In this document: positions 1 to 8,672 of the stretch, piece by piece | Numbering within the stretch: position 1 is the stretch's first letter | Layout of the letters: each line of letters opens with the position of its first letter | DNA from: Farysia itapuensis | Taxonomy: Eukaryota; Basidiomycota; Ustilaginomycetes; Ustilaginales; Ustilaginaceae | DNA: 64,000 nucleotides | Assembly: GCA_023212645.1 (NCBI GenBank) | Contig: JALBYC010000001.1 | Location: 1,054,001 to 1,118,000, forward strand | Direction of reading: 5' to 3' | The notes under the pieces: generated by a model | The model's database searches: none | The model's input: the letters and a program-made list of their open reading frames with translations, nothing else | What the model was told of the DNA's origin: nothing | Program-made: the position numbers and the translations under genes

Positions 1-885
1 GAACTCGCCAAAGTCTTGCCGCCCAATTCGTCGCTCCGTGACGTAGCACGCGCTTCGCCACTCAGCGCCCGTGGATACGGCAGTAAACTCTGGCTCCCAC
101 TCCCCGAAATGATCGAAAAGATGAGCGCCAAATTCACCGCGACACAGTACCGACGTCTCATTGCACGTCTGGGCCTCATGGCCCGGTACTCCCGCCTCCT
201 CAAGACATTGGCATCTGAAGCCGAGCAGGATGGCTTCTCGGTCCATAGCGTCGGGCTTTTGGGCGAAGGTGGCTTGGTGGAGAGATACGATGCAGCGATG
301 GACAAGTTTATGAGCGAGCAGGCGAAGGAACAGGACATGCTCGCCCAAGTCGATCCCGATAAACAATTCTGGGACGCAGCCAATGCTAGAGTCAACAGTG
401 CTGGCCGTGCATACTCGCGCGGGCGGAGAAAAGAATCCAGCGCACAAGTCTACATCATCCGCACCAAAGATACCACCACGACCACCACCGCCGGCGGCGA
501 CAGCAGCAGTAGTAGTCCGGAGAACGTCGGCGAGATTCTGATCAACAACCAACCTCTGGGCGAGTACTTCTCGCGCAACGCGGATCGGGAAACCGTCACC
601 TGGCCGCTTAAACTGACCTCCAACCTCGGGCTGTACAATGTCTTTGCGCTGACCCGCGGGGGTGGCACATCCGGCCAGGCTGGCGCAGTAGCTCACGGTC
701 TCGCACGCGCGCTCGTCTTTGAAACAGCACACACTCTGCCCATAGACCAAGGCCTGCCCCTCAAGAAATTCGTCCGCAGCATCCTCGCTAAAGACGGCGT
801 CCTCCGTCGCGATCCCCGTATGGTTGAACGTAAGAAAACCGGCCGTGCAAAAGCTCGCAAGGCCTTCACCTGGGTCAAGCGTTAA
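1..885 (+). CDS. MRPS9: Mitochondrial small ribosomal subunit protein uS9m, 5'-truncated by window edge
   Basis: This is a component of the mitochondrial ribosome small subunit. Frame 1 is open from base 1 and the first in-frame methionine codons are internal, so the true start and the targeting presequence lie upstream of the window. About 294 codons are visible. The C-terminal third carries the uS9 fold: a segment ending in GLARALV, then a LRRDPRMVERKKTGRAKARK tail, the conserved basic tail of S9 proteins that reaches into the ribosomal P site. A Thr/Ser run (about residues 156-170) encoded by ACC and AGC/AGT repeats interrupts the conserved region and looks like a lineage-specific low-complexity insertion. 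The gene converges on the RFX gene, about 420 bp away. The family assignment is strong from the C-terminal tail; the length of the missing N-terminus is unknown. Confidence 0.88.
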   Translation, partial: ELAKVLPPNSSLRDVARASPLSARGYGSKLWLPLPEMIEKMSAKFTATQYRRLIARLGLMARYSRLLKTLASEAEQDGFSVHSVGLLGEGGLVERYDAAMDKFMSEQAKEQDMLAQVDPDKQFWDAANARVNSAGRAYSRGRRKESSAQVYIIRTKDTTTTTTAGGDSSSSSPENVGEILINNQPLGEYFSRNADRETVTWPLKLTSNLGLYNVFALTRGGGTSGQAGAVAHGLARALVFETAHTLPIDQGLPLKKFVRSILAKDGVLRRDPRMVERKKTGRAKARKAFTWVKR

Positions 886-1307
886 ATCCAACCCTGCTCC
901 TCATTCGCTCGTCCACCCGCCCTTTTTCCACTCGAAATTATCACAATATGCGCACAGAACAGGATCGAACAGGATGAGAAAGCTGGTAGTGTGTTTGATT
1001 CTTTTCTGGTGTACGTAATACGTGAATGGTTAGTACATCCAAAGTGTAGCGAGGGGCCATTGTCACGAAAGGGCTGACCCGCAGCTGTGTATAACAGCCC
1101 GGCGTCGCCAACCGCGAACAAGGGAGAGGGAGAGTGCTAAAATCGAAGAAGAAAAAAAACGGCTAGCGCGCGCGTTCCCGTAACGTAAAAAGAGTCTGAA
1201 AGGAAGGGGTGGAAGGGTAGAGGGATAAGTAGTGTTCGTGAGAGCTGGGCGTTGACCGTCGCACAGCCCAGGTCTTGGTCGATCGGGTTGACATTGCGAG
1301 AAGAGTG
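886..1307. other. Convergent 3' intergenic spacer
   Basis: This 422-bp spacer lies between the S9m stop and the RFX stop. It holds purine-rich stretches near 1125-1160, with A-runs, and must carry both 3' UTRs and polyadenylation signals. The small ORFs here have no recognisable content. No RNA gene was seen. Confidence 0.5.
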
Positions 1308-3968
1308 TCACGGCGATGAGCTGCGTGGCTGCGCATGGCCGCTCAATGCGAGTCCTGCGAGAGGACCTCTGGCTTCCGAGACAGAGTCAGAACGGGTGCC
1401 GTGGGTCTGCACTTGCGAGTCGTTGGTCCACGTCGGCGTTCCTGAAGTGTTCAGCATGCTGCTAGGCCCCAAAGGAGCAGCCAAATGAAGCGGGTATTCG
1501 CTCTCGGAAGACGAGGAGCTAAACACCTCCTCGCTCTGCATCCAAGGGTATGGATCCGATGCGTTGCTTCCTAAACTCTCATCTCGCTGCCGGAACTGAG
1601 TACCAGCCGGAACTCTTGATGGTTCAGACTGTGCCGATGTGGGTAAATCCGGTCCCAACGTCGTCGCAACAAGGGGTCTTGAGGGCATCGCGGCGGCTGT
1701 TGACAGCGTTCCTGCTTTTTGCCAGTATGAGCCAGCGTCAAGCATAGCGTCGTTGCGAAACGTCCTCACTGCTTCAAAGATCTTGTTGAAACGCTCAAGA
1801 CTGTCGGCTACGCCCTTCGAAGTTCGAATCTTGGCCTTCATCGCGGCTGCATTGTCCTTGGTGAGACTGTCAATTCGGTTTGAGAGAGTGGTAGAGAGTT
1901 CTTGGCCACCAGAGGTCGACTCGTCGGGAACGTTGTCGCCGGTCATCTCGTTCAGACGGTTCAGGAGCTGTTGGAAGACCAGTCCTTCGGCTTGAAGCAT
2001 TATGTGCGACAACAACGGCTCGCTTTGCAATGCATCGTGAGTGGAGGAACTCACGTTACTCCAGAACGAGATGATCCGCTGCTCAAAGGAAGTAAGGTCA
2101 GGGCCCTGATAGACACAAGTGAGCAAGTCTTGGCAAAGGGCCTCGTACTCACGCCATGCCATGCGAGCGTTCGGTGCCAAAGTTGAGCTGCCGGCAGGTG
2201 CGTTTTGTACTTGTCCAGCTTCGTCCACTCGTGGCCAGTCTGGCAGATCTCGACATGAGCGCTGCACGCGCATTTGATGCGGACTTTGAGAGCTGTAGCC
2301 GTGCGTATAGCCAAGCAAAGAGGAGGCAGGACTGTTGAGCTGCGAAGTAAGCGAAGATTGATCACCAGCTTGCCCCTCTGAGCTGTAGCCGTGCTCGACT
2401 GCCGCTGACATTCCCGTTGCAGACGACGTAGGGTACGGCTGAAAATGCGCGTCCGACAGGAACGACATATCTGGCAGATTTGAGTAGGACTGAGCATGTG
2501 AGACGGTATGTCTTCGTGGAATAGCGCCGCCATGTCCACTTGTCGATCCTTGAAGCTGCTGTTGTTGCTGTGCATGAAGTTGAGAAAGATGCGGAGCTTG
2601 ATGACCAGCGCTTTCAGCCGAGGGAGTAGACGCTGAGCTGTTCAAAGTCGCAAAGGCAGAAGCCGCCAAATCTTTCGCTTGCAAATGTTGGCTGCTTGAA
2701 GACTGAGAACTACTGCTGGTAAAAGAAAATGCACGCTGAGCGGACTCCGTGCGTGTGTCGCCATACACTGCGTTTGAGGAAGAGGAGCTTGAGGGGTCGT
2801 GTCCTTCCGATTTTGCTTTGGCTTTGGAGCCGCTAGAGAACTCTGAGCTCATGCCCGCGCTGAGTTGCAAGCGACCAGCTTTCTCGTCCTCCAAGAGCGA
2901 CTTGACCTTTAAAGCTTCTCGTTCGGTCGATGTACCGAAGCCGCAGTAGTGGAAACGGGTCTTGCCTCGCCCACCTAATCGACGTTGTGCCACATCAGGG
3001 AATTGGCTTCGAAGCACCTTACCGAATGAAGCAGCTTGCAAGGGCTCGACAGACATGGCTTCGCAGGCTTGACGATAAGATTCGTGCAAGATAGTTCGGG
3101 GGATGGAGATTTGGATCGAAGGTTTGAGCGTGTAATTGCACGTCAACCACATACGCGCCCATTTGTCTCGATAGAACTCTGCCATCTTTTTGGTATTGGC
3201 GCTCTTGTAAAGCTTCGAGACCTGCTCGAGCATGCTGTCGACGTCAGTGCCCTGCATTTGCGGCGATGGCATCATACCGTAAGACATAGGCATTGAGCCT
3301 TCTGACGACGATGTCCCTTCATGAAATATGTAGTGGGGATGCCCTGACTGCGCAAAGGTACCTGGCATGTCGTAGAAACTAGGTGTCCGCGTGGGACTGG
3401 CATTGGTGGACGAAGGTGACTCGTACGTGAGCTGAGCTGATGGTATCCCAGTGATACTCTCCTGGTTGAAGCTGGCAGACGGGGGCAAAGTCGTGTACAC
3501 TGATCTGCCGAAATCAGGCACAGAGTATTGCGAAGAAAACGCAGGCCATTGAGCAGAGCCAAGCCCGGATGGGGCTGAAAAGGAGTTGGAGAGTGTATGT
3601 GGAGCTTCAAAGTAGCCGTAGTGCAACGGGTTGATCACGTTGCTGTTCGCACTCACTTCTCCATGCTGCGTAGTCGCCGAAGCCGTTGGATCTTGAAACC
3701 CTTCTCGCCTGGAGGCCGAGAATCCTGATGCAGCACTCGAATCTGGGTAAGCATGTTCTTGCAACGGCACGGTCGAGCCAGAGTGTTGACCCTGTACGTG
3801 TTGCTCCTGAGAGTACGACGCATGTCGACTTGAGCTGGAGTATTGCTGGAAAGTCGGCTTCATATCGTATGTCAAGTCACCCGCGATCTGTAGTTGCGCA
3901 CTGCTTCGTGATCCGTCCGGCATCCGTGGTGAGGCTTTTGTTAGTGTAGAGGAGGATGGAGACGACAT
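1308..3968 (-). CDS. RFX-family winged-helix transcription factor
   Basis: This is a nuclear DNA-binding regulator. The RFX domain lies at about residues 273-346, counting from the ATG at 3968, with signatures WLTCNYTLKPSIQISIPR, ASFGKVLRSQFPDVAQRRLG and GRGKTRFHYCGF. Fungal RFX proteins (yeast Crt1/Rfx1, S. pombe Sak1, smut Rfx1) bind X-box sites and control DNA-damage, ribonucleotide-reductase and cell-cycle genes; this role is inferred from the family. The N-terminal 270 residues are Ser/Gln/Tyr-rich and low complexity. A helical C-terminal region (about 600-760) corresponds to the family's extended effector/dimerisation part. The frame stays open upstream of 3968 without an ATG, so a 5' exon or UTR intron is possible. 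I chose 3968 because it is the first ATG in frame (MSSPSSSTL). The total is 886 aa. Confidence 0.88.
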   Translation of the reverse strand: MSSPSSSTLTKASPRMPDGSRSSAQLQIAGDLTYDMKPTFQQYSSSSRHASYSQEQHVQGQHSGSTVPLQEHAYPDSSAASGFSASRREGFQDPTASATTQHGEVSANSNVINPLHYGYFEAPHTLSNSFSAPSGLGSAQWPAFSSQYSVPDFGRSVYTTLPPSASFNQESITGIPSAQLTYESPSSTNASPTRTPSFYDMPGTFAQSGHPHYIFHEGTSSSEGSMPMSYGMMPSPQMQGTDVDSMLEQVSKLYKSANTKKMAEFYRDKWARMWLTCNYTLKPSIQISIPRTILHESYRQACEAMSVEPLQAASFGKVLRSQFPDVAQRRLGGRGKTRFHYCGFGTSTEREALKVKSLLEDEKAGRLQLSAGMSSEFSSGSKAKAKSEGHDPSSSSSSNAVYGDTRTESAQRAFSFTSSSSQSSSSQHLQAKDLAASAFATLNSSASTPSAESAGHQAPHLSQLHAQQQQQLQGSTSGHGGAIPRRHTVSHAQSYSNLPDMSFLSDAHFQPYPTSSATGMSAAVEHGYSSEGQAGDQSSLTSQLNSPASSLLGYTHGYSSQSPHQMRVQRSCRDLPDWPRVDEAGQVQNAPAGSSTLAPNARMAWREYEALCQDLLTCVYQGPDLTSFEQRIISFWSNVSSSTHDALQSEPLLSHIMLQAEGLVFQQLLNRLNEMTGDNVPDESTSGGQELSTTLSNRIDSLTKDNAAAMKAKIRTSKGVADSLERFNKIFEAVRTFRNDAMLDAGSYWQKAGTLSTAAAMPSRPLVATTLGPDLPTSAQSEPSRVPAGTQFRQRDESLGSNASDPYPWMQSEEVFSSSSSESEYPLHLAAPLGPSSMLNTSGTPTWTNDSQVQTHGTRSDSVSEARGPLAGLALSGHAQPRSSSP

Positions 3969-5315
3969 ATATGCAGAAGAATTGCTGACCGACAACTGGT
4001 TTGAAAGGCGTCGAATGCGACTAGCTCGAGCTTTCAAACAAAGACAGACGCGTGCCACCTAAGGCGGGGAAGCCTGACACCCCGCTGAAACTGAAAACTG
4101 CTCCAATCCAGCCAGACCTAGCTTGTCCGTTCGAAGCAGTGTGATGCAATAGTCGGCCTGGATTTGCTATTGCAGCCAAAGAAAATTTCGGTTTGGCAAA
4201 GCAGCATGATAGTGGTCGATCAGCGGATGTTGAGCATGTAGCAGGGTCGCCAAGACAAGCGGCAGCCAAAATAGAAGCAAGGTAGCAGATAAAGGACAAA
4301 GGCAAGTTTGTGGTCAGCTTCTTATTCGAAAGGTAAATCGCCACTGCGAACACGTGCCGGCAGGCCGAAGACCGGGCGATGAACCCATGACGAGTTAAGG
4401 CGAGAGATGGGAGGGTGCAGGACTCTCGCATCGCCATCAGAAGGCTCGCGCTATTGACGTGCATCTTCGACACTTTAGCGCCCGTCCGAAAAGAGACCGA
4501 GAGTTGCGATCTCGACTCTATCGAGCCAAGCTCTGAGAGCCAAAGACTTTGTGCTTTCGACAGCTGCTTCCAGAATCACATGTCCGCCAAGCCTATGCAG
4601 CTGGTCAAACTTTGCATCGCTGCAAAGATGTTCCGTGCGACTTTACAGTCTAGCAATGCGGCGGCTACAAACTCTGACAGACACTGTTGTCAGGCGCTTG
4701 AGCGCAGCCAACGTCGTACAGCGTGGCTTGACACTTCGAGATTTCGCCAAAACTGGGAAATCCACGCTGTTAGATCCGGGTCAATTGACCGAACCTCCCA
4801 GCCCGCTAAGCTGGAAATAGGCTTCACCTTGAAAGCTGTCAACGATGCAGGGAACCCAAACCAAGTCTGTCGACCAGCGTAGCAGGGCATGCATGTGTCT
4901 CGTCTCTAAACCTTAGCGCGGTTCGAAGAAACAAGTCGACAACGCCATTGACGCATGACAGTTGGTTCTGCTGGCATATCACGGGAATGGCAATACACGA
5001 ATCTTCGGACGGTTGGACTTACACTTCAAGGGTACAGGAGCCAATTGCAAACACCGTTGTCGAACAGCAGCACAGGGAGATGGTCTAGTAGCAGAATAAG
5101 GAAGTGGTGAGTGACCGAACAAAGAAGACAGAATCTGATGGGCAATGTCAGAATTACCAAGTGGCTAAGCAATCGCCAAGGACCGCCGCCAATGGCTACT
5201 TTGGCTTTGTGAGGCCACCAACCCATGAAGTCGGTTCCGTTCATCGCAGAGCGAACAACGCTGGCACGTTTCATATGCGGGTACTGCAGCCTGCAATTAA
5301 AAGAGGGGCCTGTAA

Positions 5316-5810
5316 ACTTACTTTGTTTGACGAGAGCGACGAGATGCTACCGAAGTTGTGCCGAGGGTGAACTGATCAAAGATGAAGCCTTCGGGCGAGC
5401 AGAGCAAGTAGCAGCGGATCGAGCCGCGAACGAGAGTGGCGCTTGTGTTGGTGGTTGCACGGCTGCTGATGATACTGGCCAATGAAGACGATGGGTTGAG
5501 AGAACGTCTGTGGTGGGACAAGGATGCAGAACGAAAGACCAGAGCAGCGCGATACGTCGCGCGACAGATGCTGGGGGATATTAGAATGAAAGAGACGGCA
5601 AGAGTGGCATGGCTCAGTGGAGCAGTCGATCGTAGTGCTGGGCGAAAGGAGCGAGTGGGTTAGAGATAGAGATGGTGGTGGATACGGTGATGAAGAGGAG
5701 ATTTGCCAAAGACAGAAGAAAGATTGAGCGGAGTCAGCGGCGTAGTACATGTAGTCTTTGCACACAAGCAAGCGACGCCACGAGTCAGGTCGCCGGGAAG
5801 GGCTCAAGCG
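5316..5810 (-). promoter_or_regulatory. Candidate pyrimidine-rich 5' leader exon with splice donor (RFX upstream transcript)
   Basis: Read on the minus strand, this ~490-bp stretch is rich in CT/CA tracts typical of fungal transcription starts and leaders. It ends at a consensus donor, CAAA|GTAAGT (GT at 5321-5320). The nearest downstream minus-strand gene is RFX, whose frame is open 5' of its first ATG and contains possible AG acceptors between 3985 and 4030. An RFX mRNA with a leader exon here and a ~1.3-kb 5' intron is the suggested reading. Leader and donor are seen in the sequence; the link to RFX is inference. Confidence 0.35.
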
Positions 5811-8420
5811 CTCAAGTGCCCTGTTGAGACGGAGCGTGGCGTTGCTGGTCCAGGCGAGGATTTGCGGTGCAGGACGGAGGACGAAATTTCAGAGAAGCAT
5901 AAGTCTGGGTAACACAGCATCTGCTGTGGGGCGGACCAACTCAACCCAAGTCTTGGGTAGAATCAGAATGGACTCGCCTCCTCACAACTGGCTCAGGAGC
6001 AGTCAAGACGCTACTCAGGAATCTTTGCACCGTGGTACTGTGCCTGCAACGGCGTATTGGAGTGGCTGCAATCAATCACAATCTGGGATTTCAGGGTGCT
6101 CCACCTGAACACACGGTTGAATCGGCGGTAGACGAGTGCTGGTTAGAGGAAGAGAGTGCGTCCACGGCCAGTCGACCCAGGTCGGGTACCTGGTGCATTA
6201 TTGACTCGAGAAGCGCGCTCAAACCCCAATCGGGAAAGGACCCGACAAGCGATGCCTGTGGGCGTATGACCCGACGCCGAGGCGCGTGGTCACTGTCGTA
6301 GCGCCTCAGTGGTTGGAGTGACTGTCAAAATTCGCCTAAAAGGCCATGCACCGCCATGAGGCTATCGCTTGTGCAGTAAACGAGAGAAACGCAGCACCCA
6401 CGTTTCGTACGCGGTCCAAAAGGAAAACAAGGGTCAAAAAAAATGTTAATCGAGCTGCACTCGGGACGCGAGTGGCACTGCTCGCTTCGGCTTTCACCCA
6501 CTCTCGGCAATCACAACAATTCAAATCACTTATGAACTCAAGTCACCGGTGTGCAAACAGGGCACCTCTCACATCCCTGCATGCAAACACCACGATTTGC
6601 ACCGGGTATGAGGACACGAGTAGAGCCGGACAGCTGCAGGCGGTAGGAAAGGCAGCTTTACTTGGAGCGGCAAGGCCATGTGGCCAAGTCGGAGTTAATC
6701 CGGTGGTTAGTGCTGCGCCCTCGTTGCCCTGTTCTCACACTGGCCAATGTCTACGGTGCCTCGGCCTTGCCTGTCGGAAGTCAATGTACCGTCCCTATAT
6801 TAGTACCGGGCTGGCAACAAGCGGGCGCAAGCTCGGCCAGATGACATCTCATCAGGCATCGCGCCGATCTTCATGGCATCCAGCTGCAAGTCTGCAGCCT
6901 CGCGACCAATTTGGCCTCGCTTTGATGTAGCGATGAATTTCAATTTGGAAATTTTACCGACATGAGGGACGGGGTGCTGCAACGGAAGCAAAGGCCCATG
7001 TTTCTCACGCTTTCTGGACCCCGGTTTTTCGGTGGGTAGCTCCCTCATTGGACCCGCCGGAAATCGGGGCAAGCACTTCTCTACCGATAAGACCGGTCCA
7101 ACAGCGTGGGTAAATTCGCACTGGACTGAATCGAATTCCACACAAACGAAGCGCGGGTCTCCACAGGAACGACTCTTTCAGTTCTAATGCGAATTACTCG
7201 AGGGAAGAGACTCACGGCTTCATCTGGCAACTCTCATGCGCCTTGCCGTTTGGTCGTAATTTGCTCAGTCAATATGAGTGGCGTCTAGATGCAGCCCTTT
7301 TCTCTTGATTAAATTCTGAGACGCTGAAAATTAATGCACGCCTAGACTCTGTTTCTACTCAATTTCGCTCGTCTCTTGTTCTGTGTATCTCACATGACCC
7401 ATCACGAGAAGAAGGAGTCAAGGACACGGCTTGCTTTGGATTTCTGGGTGCCGTCGGCAGCAACATGTGAGAGCGTAAGCCGACTTCCTTACTTTCAGGG
7501 CCGCACTCGATGATAGGTGGATCGCTCCACCCAGTACCCGAGTTCGCTTGTGCCATGTTTCTCCGCCATGTGCAGGTGGCGATGCTCGGAGAAGACAGTT
7601 CCTTGAAGCATATGACGATGGCATTCATCATTATGATGGAGATGATTCGGGTACACGCATTTCAAGAGCGCTTGCCGAACTCTACGGCGTTCAAGCTGGA
7701 AAGGGTCGTGCGCGGGGTCAAACTGGCATTGATTGCCAAACGAGCCGCGCCTGACTGCCTCCGATTTAGGGACATGCATACTGCTGCGGGTCCAAGTCGC
7801 CGAAATTCTATCTCGCTTGAGCAGAGCGAGACTTTAGCGAGGCGCGGAGTTATATCGGTATTCAAGCACGGTGTTTCCGAGATCCGACCCATCGGCAACC
7901 AGATTGCACAGCCATCGTTCCGTTCAATTGGCGAGCAGAACCTGAGACATTGGGAGAGGACAAGCGAGACGGCGGGCGGATATTTACGTCGAAACTCAGG
8001 AAAGCGTTAAAGACCAGGCTGCCATTGTCAGTGCAGTCGCTGCGTGAGTGTGCATGGGCCAATTGGGTCAGTTTTGCCTGGTCGGACCGGGGCGAAAATA
8101 GCGACGAAGACTAATGACAAATGTTAGAGCGAAAAAAGCGAAAAAAGCTCGGCGCTCGGCGCCTAGGTTAAAAATCGGTACTGCTATACTGCAAGAGGAG
8201 CTTCTGAACTGCACTGACGTTGAAGTGCTATTATAGTGTTGGAAAGCATAGTCGAGTCTATACCTTACAACTGCACGACTGAGCATCTGCGTGGCTGATT
8301 CAGAGTGCTGCATAGGAGTAGTTTGGCTAAAGAATAAGCAAGAGCAGGACAGCGATCATTGGCTCGCCAAAAGCGCTAAACTACACTTCTGAACAGTGTG
8401 AGATTTACGGCAAACTTGGT

Positions 8421-8444
8421 TAAGCTCTTAAGCTCTTAAGCTCT
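8421..8444. repeat. Three exact tandem copies of TAAGCTCT
   Basis: Three head-to-tail 8-bp units lie at 8421-8428, 8429-8436 and 8437-8444, about 230 bp upstream of the Ser-rich gene's start codon. Each unit contains AAGCT/AGCTC. It could be a factor-binding cluster or simple slippage; nothing else marks its function. Confidence 0.8.
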
Positions 8445-8569
8445 GCTCGAGCGTCGATTATTCAGCCTTTCCAGCCTCTTACGCCTTCACACTTCTGACT
8501 TGGCGCCGTTGACTATCTGGAAGCTCCCGGCTGGAGCTGCGCAAGGGAACTATTCTTCACTCTGCACAG

Positions 8570-8669
8570 ATGGCGACGCTTTTGCAATTCTTCGGCTTCC
8601 TAGGTGAGGCCTAAGTAGTTGGCACTCAAGTAGAAGCCCCCCAGCTCGTTCATGGGTACCGTGTCTTAA
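8570..8669 (+). promoter_or_regulatory. Two upstream ORFs in the leader of the 1033-aa protein gene
   Basis: The first uORF is 8570-8614, ATG to TAA, encoding the 14-residue peptide MATLLQFFGFLGEA. The second is 8652-8669, encoding MGTVS and stopping only 3 nt before the main ATG at 8673. Both fall within 105 nt of the main start, so they should lie in the mRNA leader unless transcription starts very close to the gene. Such spacing would force reinitiation or leaky scanning and lower basal translation. The uORFs are seen directly; the regulatory effect is inferred. Confidence 0.5.
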
Positions 8670-8672
8670 GAG

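Larger units (their letters stand above)
3969..8569. other. Large gene-poor divergent intergenic region (4.6 kb)
   Basis: This region lies between the RFX gene (-) and the Ser-rich gene (+). The short ORFs on both strands overlap each other, have no recognisable domains and look like chance reading frames; the longest are 194 aa at 6346-6930 and 166 aa at 7510-8010. Two parts are structured. About 5320-5800 reads as a pyrimidine-rich leader on the minus strand ending in a strong splice donor (see separate entry). About 8100-8160 has repeated GCGAAAAAA blocks followed by a GC-rich palindromic patch. No tRNA A/B boxes or rRNA were seen. It probably contains the long promoter or leader regions of both flanking genes, which is typical of regulatory genes in compact fungal genomes. 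Confidence 0.55.

Noticed and set aside
4911..4925. GGTTCGAA, resembling a tRNA B box (also near 39610)
   Set aside because: The CC that closes the B box is missing, and no A box or cloverleaf can be folded around either site.
5026..5274. A short hydrophobic minus-strand frame suggesting a membrane peptide
   Set aside because: It is only 82 codons, lies in AT-richer non-coding DNA, and has no conserved pattern or context.
6346..6930. A 194-codon plus-strand frame in the 4.7-kb intergenic region
   Set aside because: Its composition is not protein-like (mixed Cys/Ser/Arg, no hydrophobic pattern). It overlaps other chance frames and has no domain or splice support.
7510..8010. A 166-codon plus-strand frame before the Ser-rich gene
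   Set aside because: It has no recognisable domain, comparable frames lie on both strands, and it sits within a probable promoter.
8600..8645. A possible mini-intron (CTAG|GTGAGG to CCCCAG) joining the first uORF to the main protein
   Set aside because: The intron would be about 41 nt, and the joined frame does not match the frame of the 1033-aa protein.
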